Shown: positions 7,750 to 14,036 of the stretch, piece by piece
Position numbering within the stretch: position 1 is the first letter of the stretch
How the letters are laid out: each line of letters begins with the position of its first letter
NCBI GenBank assembly: GCA_016296655.1
Contig: JAEDIW010000047.1
Span: 1 to 17,324 of the forward strand
Source of the DNA: Treponema sp.
GTDB taxonomy: Bacteria; Spirochaetota; Spirochaetia; Treponematales; Treponemataceae
DNA: 17,324 nucleotides
Direction: 5' to 3'
Program-made: the position numbers and the translations under genes
The notes under the pieces: model-generated
What the model was told of the DNA's origin: nothing
Seen by the model: only the letters and a program-made list of their open reading frames with translations
Database searches by the model: none

Positions 7750-7778
7750 TTGTTTTTTTTTGAATTTTGCAGTAGAAT
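7750..7778 (+). promoter_or_regulatory. Promoter of the thiamine operon
   Basis: TTGTTT (7750-7755) and TAGAAT (7773-7778) are separated by 17 bases. The predicted start near 7785 coincides with the first base pair of the riboswitch, which supports the call. Confidence 0.55.
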
Positions 7779-7783
7779 AAAAG

Positions 7784-7869
7784 AACTACGGGGAGCTTGG
7801 ATTTACCTTGCTGAGAGTAGACTGTTTGTCTAGACCCACAACCTGATTTGGATAATGCCAACGTAGGGA
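7784..7869 (+). ncRNA. TPP riboswitch (THI element)
   Basis: The conserved core is present: CTGAGA (7811-7816), then AACCTGATTTGGATAATGCC ending in the ACGTAGGGA segment. The closing helix P1 is perfect, CTACG (7786-7790) with CGTAG (7862-7866). It binds thiamine pyrophosphate and normally shuts off the downstream thiamine genes. Downstream (7870-7943) I see only weak hairpins, such as TGCC 7880-7883 with GGCA 7888-7891 or 7915-7918, and no clear terminator. The control step may therefore be translation of thiM, whose AGAGG is at 7932-7936. Confidence 0.96.
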
Positions 7870-7943
7870 TTCCTTTTCTTGCCATCCGGCAGACGTTTTC
7901 TTCTATTCAAAACAGGCAAATCTTATTTTTCAGAGGCTTGCTT

Positions 7944-8765
7944 ATGTTCTCAACAATTCTTTCAAACGTACGCAAAAACGTACCGTTAATCCACAACATT
8001 ACAAACTACGTTACAGTAAATGACGTAGCAAACATTCTTCTGGCTTGTGGCGGAAGCCCAATCATGAGCGATGATTTGGACGAAGTTGAAGAAATCACAT
8101 CAATTTGCGGCGGACTTAACATAAATATTGGTACGCTGAACAAAAACACAATTCCTTCAATGTTCAGGGCTGCAAAAAAAGCAGAAAGTTTAAACCACAA
8201 AATTCTGCTTGATCCTGTAGGAGCTGGAGCTTCAAACTTAAGGACAAAAACAGCAGTTGATTTGATGAATGAAGTACAATTCTCGGTTATCCGCGGAAAC
8301 ATTTCTGAAATAAAAACTCTTGCTTTGGGAAGCGGAACAACAAAAGGTGTTGATGCAGACGTGAGCGATGCTGTAACTGAAGAAAACCTTGAAAAATCCG
8401 TTGCTTTTGTAAAGGAATTTGCAAAAGCCAAAAATGCCGTAATTGCAGTTACCGGGGCTATTGACCTTGTAACAGACGGCCAGAAATGTTTTGTAATTAG
8501 AAATGGTCGTCCTGAAATGGGCAAAATCACAGGTACAGGCTGTCAGCTCAGCGGAATGATGACCGCATTCATTACGGCAAATCCTGACAATGTTCTGGAA
8601 GCAGCTGCAGCAAGTGTATGTGCCATGGGGCTGGCAGGGGAAATAGCATGGGCAAACATGCAGTCAGTCGACGGAAATTCAACCTACAGAAACAGAATAA
8701 TCGATGCAATCTACAATATGACAGGCGAACAGCTTGACAAAGGCGCAAAATATGAAATCCGCTGA
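7944..8765 (+). CDS. thiM: Hydroxyethylthiazole kinase
   Basis: It phosphorylates 4-methyl-5-(2-hydroxyethyl)thiazole, letting the cell reuse the thiazole half of thiamine. The 273 residues carry the family signatures PLIHNITNYV near the start, GGSPIMSDD, LDPVGAGAS, RGNISE, and ITGTGCQLSG with the active-site Cys. Length is normal for ThiM. The start ATG 7944 is preceded by AGAGG at 7932-7936; a longer in-frame TTG at 7848 lies inside the riboswitch and is rejected. It is first in the TPP-riboswitch-controlled operon and its end overlaps thiE by 14 bases. Confidence 0.96.
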   Translation: MFSTILSNVRKNVPLIHNITNYVTVNDVANILLACGGSPIMSDDLDEVEEITSICGGLNINIGTLNKNTIPSMFRAAKKAESLNHKILLDPVGAGASNLRTKTAVDLMNEVQFSVIRGNISEIKTLALGSGTTKGVDADVSDAVTEENLEKSVAFVKEFAKAKNAVIAVTGAIDLVTDGQKCFVIRNGRPEMGKITGTGCQLSGMMTAFITANPDNVLEAAAASVCAMGLAGEIAWANMQSVDGNSTYRNRIIDAIYNMTGEQLDKGAKYEIR

Positions 8766-9405
8766 TTTCAATCTGGAAAAATCTCTGGCTCTTTATGCTG
8801 TAACTGACAGGCATTGGGCAACAGAACAGAGTCTTTACGAACAATGCGAACTTGCTTTAAAAGGTGGTGCAACTTTTCTGCAGATAAGGGAAAAAAATCT
8901 TGACAGTGAAGCTTTTGAAAAAGAAGCCCTGGAACTTTTTGCCTTGTGCAGAAAATATGAGGTTCCCTTTGTTGTAAATGACGATGTTGCTCTGGCTGTA
9001 AAAATCGGTGCAGACGGGGTTCACGTAGGTCAGCAGGACATGCAGGCACAGGAAGTTCGGAAACTTCTGGGGCCTGATAAAATTCTTGGCGTAAGTGCTC
9101 AAACGGTTGAAGAAGCAGTTCTGGCAGAAAAACAGGGAGCTGATTATCTTGGCGTTGGTGCTGTTTTTCCAACAGGAAGCAAGGCCGATGCAATTGAAGT
9201 GCCTCACGAAGTTTTAAAAGAAATATGCAGGGCTGTAAAAATTCCTGTGGTTGCCATTGGTGGAATAACAAAAGAAAACATTGTTCAGCTTAATGGCAGC
9301 GGCATAAAGGGCATTGCCGTAATAAGCGCCATTTTTGCCCAGAAAGACATTTTTGCAGCTACTGCCGAACTTAAAAAACTGGCAGCAAATCTGACAGAGG
9401 CATGA
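8752..9405 (+). CDS. thiE: Thiamine-phosphate synthase
   Basis: It joins HMP-pyrophosphate and thiazole phosphate to make thiamine monophosphate. The 217 residues form a TIM barrel with the family motifs LQIREK, VNDDVALAVKIGADGVHVGQ, PTGSK in the phosphate-binding loop and VAIGGIT near the C-terminus. The chosen ATG 8752 lies inside the end of thiM (14-base overlap) with AAAGG eight bases upstream. An in-frame TTG at 8734 would add only six residues. The overlap points to translational coupling with thiM. Confidence 0.96.
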   Translation: MKSADFNLEKSLALYAVTDRHWATEQSLYEQCELALKGGATFLQIREKNLDSEAFEKEALELFALCRKYEVPFVVNDDVALAVKIGADGVHVGQQDMQAQEVRKLLGPDKILGVSAQTVEEAVLAEKQGADYLGVGAVFPTGSKADAIEVPHEVLKEICRAVKIPVVAIGGITKENIVQLNGSGIKGIAVISAIFAQKDIFAATAELKKLAANLTEA

Positions 9406-9424
9406 AAAAACTCGAAGGAACTTT

Positions 9425-10069
9425 ATGAAACTGGCAATTTTTGACATGGACGGCACGATTCTGGATTCCATGGGTTTATGGCTCAATGCAGGTGAATTGT
9501 ACCTGAAAACTCTGGGAATTACAGCAGAAAAAGATTTAGGAAAGAAGCTTTTTGAGTTGAACATGGAAGAAGGAGCTGAATATATGAAAGAAAAATATCA
9601 TCTTCCCTTTTCCGTGCCGGAACTTTGTGATGGAATAAACAAGGTTTTATCTGATGCCTATGAAAATTCCCTTAAATTAAAGCCAGGAGCATTTGAGTTT
9701 TTAACTATGCTGAAAAAAAAGGGCATAAAAACTGCGCTTTGTACAAATACATCTGACCAGCTTTTTGAAAAGACTTTTGACCGGCTTAAAATCAATGAAC
9801 TGTTTGATTTTAAAATGTATACCGGCAAATTTAATTTTTCAAAATCAAATCCAGACGTATTTTTTTACATTTCAGGGCTTTTCGATGCAAGACCTGATGA
9901 AACATGGGTCTTTGAAGATGCTCTTTATGCTGTAAAAACTGCGGCAAATGCAGGATTTAACACAGCCGGCATTTTTGATTTTTCAGGCAGCGTATGCATG
10001 GAAGAAATGAAGCAGATTTGTACAAAATATTTTTTAAATTTTGGCGAAGCTTCAGATTTCTTTGCCTGA
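9425..10069 (+). CDS. HAD-family phosphatase, candidate thiamine-monophosphate phosphatase
   Basis: This 214-residue enzyme is a haloacid-dehalogenase hydrolase of the beta-phosphoglucomutase/phosphatase type. Motif I is DMDGTILDS (nucleophile D7, acid D9), motif II is CTNTS (about 106-110), motif III is likely K140 in FSKSNPDVF, and motif IV is FEDA (E164, D165). A helical cap lies between motifs I and II. GAAGGAA at 9414-9420 sits just upstream, 19 bases after thiE, so it is co-transcribed with thiM and thiE under the TPP riboswitch. HAD enzymes that dephosphorylate thiamine monophosphate are known from bacteria and plants lacking the ThiL route; that role here is inferred from position. 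It could instead be a general sugar-phosphate phosphatase. Confidence 0.9.
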   Translation: MKLAIFDMDGTILDSMGLWLNAGELYLKTLGITAEKDLGKKLFELNMEEGAEYMKEKYHLPFSVPELCDGINKVLSDAYENSLKLKPGAFEFLTMLKKKGIKTALCTNTSDQLFEKTFDRLKINELFDFKMYTGKFNFSKSNPDVFFYISGLFDARPDETWVFEDALYAVKTAANAGFNTAGIFDFSGSVCMEEMKQICTKYFLNFGEASDFFA

Positions 10070-10080
10070 AAATAGATTTT

Positions 10081-10200
10081 CTGCGGCAAGGCATGGAGGG
10101 GCCGCTGGCGGTCCACCGCAGGGGGCTTGCCACCGAGGAGGATGAGCGTAAGCGAACCCCGTAACGCCTGTTTTTTGTGACGGCTTGCCGGCACAAAAAG
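10081..10200. repeat. GC-rich palindromic island, probable dispersed repeat
   Basis: This block is strikingly G+C-rich against the AT-rich flanks and is not plausibly coding. CTGCGG (10081-10086) can pair with CCGCAG (10116-10121), and GGCAAG (10085-10090) with CTTGCC (10126-10131), giving competing folds. An inner GCGG/CCGC hairpin lies at 10108-10119. It ends with a near-perfect stem, TTTTTGTG.CGGC (10172-10184) with GCCG.CACAAAAA (10187-10199). That stem could also stop transcription from the thiM-thiE-HAD unit. The sharp composition change suggests a mobile or dispersed element; other copies cannot be checked here. Confidence 0.5.
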
Positions 10201-10213
10201 CCGCCCATATTAT
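10185..10213 (+). promoter_or_regulatory. Candidate promoter for thiD-thiC
   Basis: TTGCCG (10185-10190) lies 17 bases before TATTAT (10208-10213). The -35 element falls in the final hairpin of the GC-rich island. Transcription would start near 10220, leaving about 50 bases to the thiD start and no room for a second riboswitch. Confidence 0.4.
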
Positions 10214-10269
10214 AAAAAAAATTCTTTTCTTGAGGGCACCGCCTGAAAAGATAAAACGAAAGAGGTATT

Positions 10270-11082
10270 ATGAAAACTGCTTTAACTATTGCAGGTAGTG
10301 ATTCTTCTGGAGGCGCCGGAATTCAAGCAGACATTAAGACTTTTGCCTGCAACGGCGTTTACGGAATGAGCGCAATCACTGCCCTGACGGCACAAAACAC
10401 AGAGGGAGTCAGCGCAGTCAGCGAAGTAAGTGCAGACTTTCTTGAAAAACAGATTGAAGCCACTGTTTCTGACATTTTTCCGGATGCGGTAAAAGTAGGC
10501 ATGGTCAGCTCTGCGCAGCTAATCGATGTAATTGAAAAATCCATAAGGCGTTTCGGCTTGAAAAACCTTGTCGTTGACCCTGTAATGGTTTCGACAAGCG
10601 GTTCAAAACTGATAACAGACGGCGGAATCTGTGCGCTTGAAAAATTGTTTCCGCTTGCATCACTTGTAACCCCAAATATCCCGGAAGCAGAAATTCTGTG
10701 TGGCAAAAAAATAGATTCAGCACAGGACATGGAAGAGGCTGGAAAATTTCTGTCAGAAAAATTCGGTACAAATTTTTTGATTAAAGGCGGACATGCGGTA
10801 AACGATGCAAATGATTTTTTATCTTTTGCAGAGTCAGCACAGTTCGGAGAAAATGCAGGCGGTTTATGGTTTTCTTCAAAAAAAATCAAAAATCCCAACA
10901 CTCATGGAACAGGATGTACGCTTTCGTCGGCGATTGCAGCAAATCTTGCAAAAGGGTTTGCGCTTGCTGAAAGCGTGCAGAATGCAAAAAGGTATCTTAC
11001 GGACTGTCTGAATGCCATGCTCGACTTGGGCAAAGGCAGCGGTCCTTTGATGCATAACTTTAAATTTTTTGAAAATATTTGA
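10270..11082 (+). CDS. thiD: Hydroxymethylpyrimidine / phosphomethylpyrimidine kinase
   Basis: It adds two phosphates in turn to HMP, giving HMP-PP for ThiE. The 270-residue ribokinase-fold protein shows the ThiD signatures: AGSDSSGGAGIQADIKTF near the start, YGMSAITALTAQNT, VDPVMVSTSG, TPNIPEAEIL, IKGGH and NTHGTGCTLSSAIAANLA with the anion-hole and catalytic region. Length is normal and there is no ThiE fusion. AGAGG at 10261-10265 sets the start. It lies 200 bases after the HAD gene across a GC-rich island, and 25 bases before thiC, with which it surely forms a unit. Confidence 0.96.
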   Translation: MKTALTIAGSDSSGGAGIQADIKTFACNGVYGMSAITALTAQNTEGVSAVSEVSADFLEKQIEATVSDIFPDAVKVGMVSSAQLIDVIEKSIRRFGLKNLVVDPVMVSTSGSKLITDGGICALEKLFPLASLVTPNIPEAEILCGKKIDSAQDMEEAGKFLSEKFGTNFLIKGGHAVNDANDFLSFAESAQFGENAGGLWFSSKKIKNPNTHGTGCTLSSAIAANLAKGFALAESVQNAKRYLTDCLNAMLDLGKGSGPLMHNFKFFENI

Positions 11083-11107
11083 TTTTTTTTTATTATGGAG
11101 GATTTTT

Positions 11108-12415
11108 ATGAATTATACGACACAAATGGATGCTGCACGCAAGGGTATTGTTACAAAAGAAATGGAAATTGTAGCAAAGAAAGAATTCATGGATGTTTCA
11201 CAGCTGATGAAACTTGTTGCGGAGGGAAAGGTTGCTATTCCTGCAAACAAGGCTCACAAATCACTGAATCCTGAGGGAATTGGCAGTATGCTGAGGACAA
11301 AGATAAATGTAAACCTTGGCGTAAGCCGTGACTGCAAGGATTATAACATTGAAATGGAAAAGGTAATGAGTGCCGTAAACATGGGGGCTGAAGCGATTAT
11401 GGATTTGTCAAGTCACGGCGACACTCAGCCGTTCCGCAAAAAGCTTACAAGCGAATGTCCTGCAATGATTGGAACGGTGCCTGTTTATGACAGCGTAATC
11501 CATTACCAGAGGGATTTGGAAACTTTAACTGCCAGGGATTTTATAGATGTTGTCCGGCTGCATGCAGAAGATGGCGTTGATTTTGTTACTATTCATTCGG
11601 GTATAACAAGAAAAACAATTGACCAGATTCGCAATCACAAACGCAAGATGAACATTGTCAGCCGCGGTGGTTCGCTGATTTTTGCATGGATGAGCATGAC
11701 TGGCAATGAAAATCCGTTTTATGAATATTTTGACGAAATTCTTGACATCTGCGAAAAACATGATGTTACAATTTCGCTTGGTGATGCATGCAGGCCTGGA
11801 TGTCTCAGCGATGCAAGCGATGTCTGTCAGATTGAAGAACTGGTTCGGCTGGGAGAGCTTACCAAGCGTGCCTGGGCGCATAATGTTCAGGTCATGGTTG
11901 AAGGTCCTGGTCATGTTCCGCTAAATCAGATTGAAGCAAACATGAAGATTCAGAATACTGTGTGCATGGGAGCGCCTTTCTATGTTCTTGGCCCGCTTGT
12001 AACTGATATTGCACCAGGCTATGACCACATTACTTCTGCAATCGGTGGAGCAGTTGCAGCTATGAGCGGAGCGGCTTTTCTGTGCTATGTAACTCCTGCT
12101 GAACATCTTGCACTGCCAAATGTTGAAGACGTAAAGCAGGGAATTGTTGCCTCAAAAATTGCAGCTCATGCAGCTGACATTGCAAAAGGCATTCCTCATG
12201 CAATGGATCAGGACAACAAAATGGCAGATGCCCGAAGAAAACTTGACTGGGATGAACAGTTTGCCTGTGCACTTGATGCAGAAACTGCAAAAAAAATCAG
12301 GGACAGCCGCAAACCTGAAGACGATCACGGCGACACCTGTTCTATGTGCGGAAAATTCTGTGCAGTCCGCAGCATGAACAAGGCTCTTGCCAACGAAAAA
12401 ATCGATATTCTGTAA
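11108..12415 (+). CDS. thiC: Phosphomethylpyrimidine synthase (short form)
   Basis: This radical-SAM enzyme rearranges aminoimidazole ribotide to HMP phosphate. The 435 residues match the short ThiC form that lacks the extra N-terminal region. Conserved stretches include NLGVSRDC, DLSSHGDTQPFR, GTVPVYDS, VTIHSGI, SRGGS, SLGDACRPGC, VEGPGHVP, GPLVTDIAPGYDH and CYVTPAEHL. The C-terminal cluster motif reads CSMCGKFC (C411, C414, C418), one residue shorter between the last two Cys than the usual CX2CX4C. ATG 11108 is preceded by GGAGG at 11097-11101; a longer frame from 11069 would overlap thiD and lacks a ribosome site. A strong terminator follows at 12467-12529. Confidence 0.97.
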   Translation: MNYTTQMDAARKGIVTKEMEIVAKKEFMDVSQLMKLVAEGKVAIPANKAHKSLNPEGIGSMLRTKINVNLGVSRDCKDYNIEMEKVMSAVNMGAEAIMDLSSHGDTQPFRKKLTSECPAMIGTVPVYDSVIHYQRDLETLTARDFIDVVRLHAEDGVDFVTIHSGITRKTIDQIRNHKRKMNIVSRGGSLIFAWMSMTGNENPFYEYFDEILDICEKHDVTISLGDACRPGCLSDASDVCQIEELVRLGELTKRAWAHNVQVMVEGPGHVPLNQIEANMKIQNTVCMGAPFYVLGPLVTDIAPGYDHITSAIGGAVAAMSGAAFLCYVTPAEHLALPNVEDVKQGIVASKIAAHAADIAKGIPHAMDQDNKMADARRKLDWDEQFACALDAETAKKIRDSRKPEDDHGDTCSMCGKFCAVRSMNKALANEKIDIL

Positions 12416-12466
12416 AACGTATGGAAAAGCATCTGGACAATGTGCGATGATGCTTAAAACCTTGAA

Positions 12467-12529
12467 AAAAAAGCCATCCAGCGATGCGTTCAACTTTTCA
12501 GCAGATGCATCAGAAAGGATGGCTTTTTT
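12467..12529. terminator. Bidirectional terminator between thiC and the SPFH gene
   Basis: AAAAAAGCCATCC (12467-12479) pairs perfectly with GGATGGCTTTTTT (12517-12529). With A- and T-runs on the two sides it serves both thiC and the convergent SPFH gene. Confidence 0.92.
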
Positions 12530-12561
12530 ACAGATTTTCAGAATTCCTGCAAGTGTAAAAA

Positions 12562-13452
12562 TCAGAGGCTGCTTTTTGCCACTTCAGAAATGCTTGTTAC
12601 AACACCAGCAAGGCTCTGCAAATCTGAAGGAACAATTATTTTTGTGGCCTTACCGTCTGCAGCTGCTTCAAAAGCTTCAAGGCTTCGAAGTTTCAGTACT
12701 TTTTCGTCCATGCCGGCTTCTTTCAGCATTCTCAAACCGTCAGCCTTAGCCTGCTGAACTTCGCGAATCGCCTGAGCTTCACCTTTTGCCTTCTGGACAG
12801 CAGCCTCTTTCTGGGCTTCTGCTTCAAGAATCATTGACTGTTTTTTACCTTCTGCTTCAAGGATGGCAGACTGTTTGTGTCCTTCAGCAATAAGAATCTG
12901 TTCACGGCGTTCCCGTTCAGCCTTCATCTGTTTTTCCATTGCCTCACGGATTGCCTGCGGCGGCTCAATGTTCTTTACTTCAACGCGGTTTACCTTTATG
13001 CCCCATGGGTCTGTAGCTTCGTCCAAAATAGAGCGCATTTTTGTATTGATTACATCACGGCTTGTCAAAGATTCGTCAAGTTCAAGTTCACCAATAATAT
13101 TGCGCAAAGTTGTTGCAGAAAGATTTTCCAGTGCATTTATAGGCTTTTCAACACCGTAAGTATACAGTTTAGGGTCAGTAATCTGAAAATAAACTACGGT
13201 GTCAATCATCATTGTTACATTATCTTTGGTAATTACAGGCTGCGGTGGAAAATCAAATACTTTTTCCTTCAATGACATTCTGTTTGCAATTCTGTCAATA
13301 AACGGTGCCTTTACATGCAGACCGACATTCCAGGTTTTATTATAGCCTCCAAGCCGTTCAATTATGTAAGCCTGAGACTGTGGAACAATTCTGATGTTAA
13401 TTACAATCAGAACTATAACAACCACCAGCAGTGTACCAACAATTCCAATCAT
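12562..13452 (-). CDS. SPFH/stomatin-like membrane protein (QmcA/paraslipin type)
   Basis: This is a membrane scaffold protein of the band-7/SPFH family, forming oligomers linked to membrane organisation and quality control. From ATG 13452 it is 296 residues. It has one N-terminal membrane segment (about 4-20), then an SPFH domain beginning VPQSQAYIIERLGGY and including PPQPVITKDNV and a typical NRVEVKNIEPP. A long Ala/Glu/Lys/Gln coiled coil follows with repeated ILEAEGKKQS-like units, then a hydrophobic C-terminal segment. GGAGG (13459-13463) six bases upstream decides this start over an in-frame position at 13518. The NfeD-like gene lies 71 bases upstream on the same strand, the usual partner of this family. 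The exact client process is unknown. Confidence 0.93.
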   Translation of the reverse strand: MIGIVGTLLVVVIVLIVINIRIVPQSQAYIIERLGGYNKTWNVGLHVKAPFIDRIANRMSLKEKVFDFPPQPVITKDNVTMMIDTVVYFQITDPKLYTYGVEKPINALENLSATTLRNIIGELELDESLTSRDVINTKMRSILDEATDPWGIKVNRVEVKNIEPPQAIREAMEKQMKAERERREQILIAEGHKQSAILEAEGKKQSMILEAEAQKEAAVQKAKGEAQAIREVQQAKADGLRMLKEAGMDEKVLKLRSLEAFEAAADGKATKIIVPSDLQSLAGVVTSISEVAKSSL

Positions 13453-13523
13453 TTTTTTCCTCCAAAATATGAAAATAACAAAAATTTTTCTTAATTTGTG
13501 ACAGGTGCGCGTGAGCAAACCTT

Positions 13524-13979
13524 TTACAGAGAAACAATAAGAGTGTTGCCTTTTACTTCACACACATTGCAAAGGCTTCCTTCAGGAATTTCTACAGAAT
13601 TTTCAGCAGCAGAAGCCGACCAGATAACTCCGTTTTTAGTTTTTACAGAACCTTTTTCAAAGCCTGAAATTTTTTCTGTTACCAGAACCTGCGAACCAAT
13701 CATTGAGTCAACGTTAGTTTTTAAACTGCCGTTTTTAAGTTTTTTGACAGCAAAAGGCCTTGTAAAAATCAGCAGAAGCAATGTAAGGCTTACAAAAACA
13801 ATCAGCTGCCAGCGAAAATCAAGATTTGTCCTGGCAATAAAAATCATGGGCAATGCGGCAATTGCAGCCCAAATAGTCGTAAGCCCCAGCGAAAAAAACT
13901 CTAAAATGCAGCATACAATAAGGACGGCAAGCCAAAACCATGAATCATAATTTGAAATAAAAACCAGCATATTTTTCAT
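13524..13979 (-). CDS. NfeD-like membrane protein (short form)
   Basis: The 151-residue protein has three or four membrane segments in its first about 75 residues (around 12-30, 34-49 and 57-73). A soluble C-terminal domain (about 80-151) follows with IGSQVLVTEKIS, GVIWSA and a closing KGNTLIVSL, as in the OB-fold of short NfeD proteins. These proteins partner SPFH/stomatin-like proteins, and the next gene is one. The start is uncertain: ATG 13979 has only a weak AGG five bases upstream. A -10 hexamer TATAAT overlaps it, so translation may begin at the fourth codon, ATG 13970, from a leaderless message. Confidence 0.87.
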   Translation of the reverse strand: MKNMLVFISNYDSWFWLAVLIVCCILEFFSLGLTTIWAAIAALPMIFIARTNLDFRWQLIVFVSLTLLLLIFTRPFAVKKLKNGSLKTNVDSMIGSQVLVTEKISGFEKGSVKTKNGVIWSASAAENSVEIPEGSLCNVCEVKGNTLIVSL

Positions 13980-14005
13980 TATAGCCTATAGAAAAAAAAT
14001 CACAA
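13978..14005 (-). promoter_or_regulatory. Candidate promoter overlapping the NfeD start codon
   Basis: On the minus strand, TTGTGA (14005-14000) and a consensus TATAAT (13983-13978) are 16 bases apart. Transcription would start about 13971, one base before the in-frame ATG at 13970. Confidence 0.4.
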
Positions 14006-14036
14006 GTTAATCATAAACATGGTCGTGCAATGCAGA

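Noticed and set aside
7848..7943. Longer thiM beginning at TTG 7848
   Set aside because: The extra codons lie across the 3' strand of the TPP riboswitch and lack a ribosome site; ATG 7944 has AGAGG at the right distance and begins the conserved ThiM sequence.
9925..10208. Two overlapping minus-strand frames over the GC-rich island
   Set aside because: They span the end of the HAD gene and the palindromic block, are Arg/Ser/Pro-rich, and overlap one another. The palindromes explain the sequence better.
10214..10269. Second TPP riboswitch before thiD
   Set aside because: There is no CTGAGA or CCTGAT..TAATGCC core, and 56 bases is too short.
10359..10901. Long minus-strand open frame opposite thiD, and similar ones opposite thiM, thiE, the chemoreceptor and the outer-membrane gene
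   Set aside because: They are mirror frames of real genes with strong motifs, have biased low-complexity composition and lack their own ribosome sites.
11069..11107. Extended start of thiC overlapping thiD
   Set aside because: There is no ribosome site, the added residues are hydrophobic and not ThiC-like, and ATG 11108 has a perfect GGAGG.
13453..13518. Extended start of the SPFH protein
   Set aside because: The added residues are basic and unlike the family, and GGAGG stands six bases before ATG 13452.
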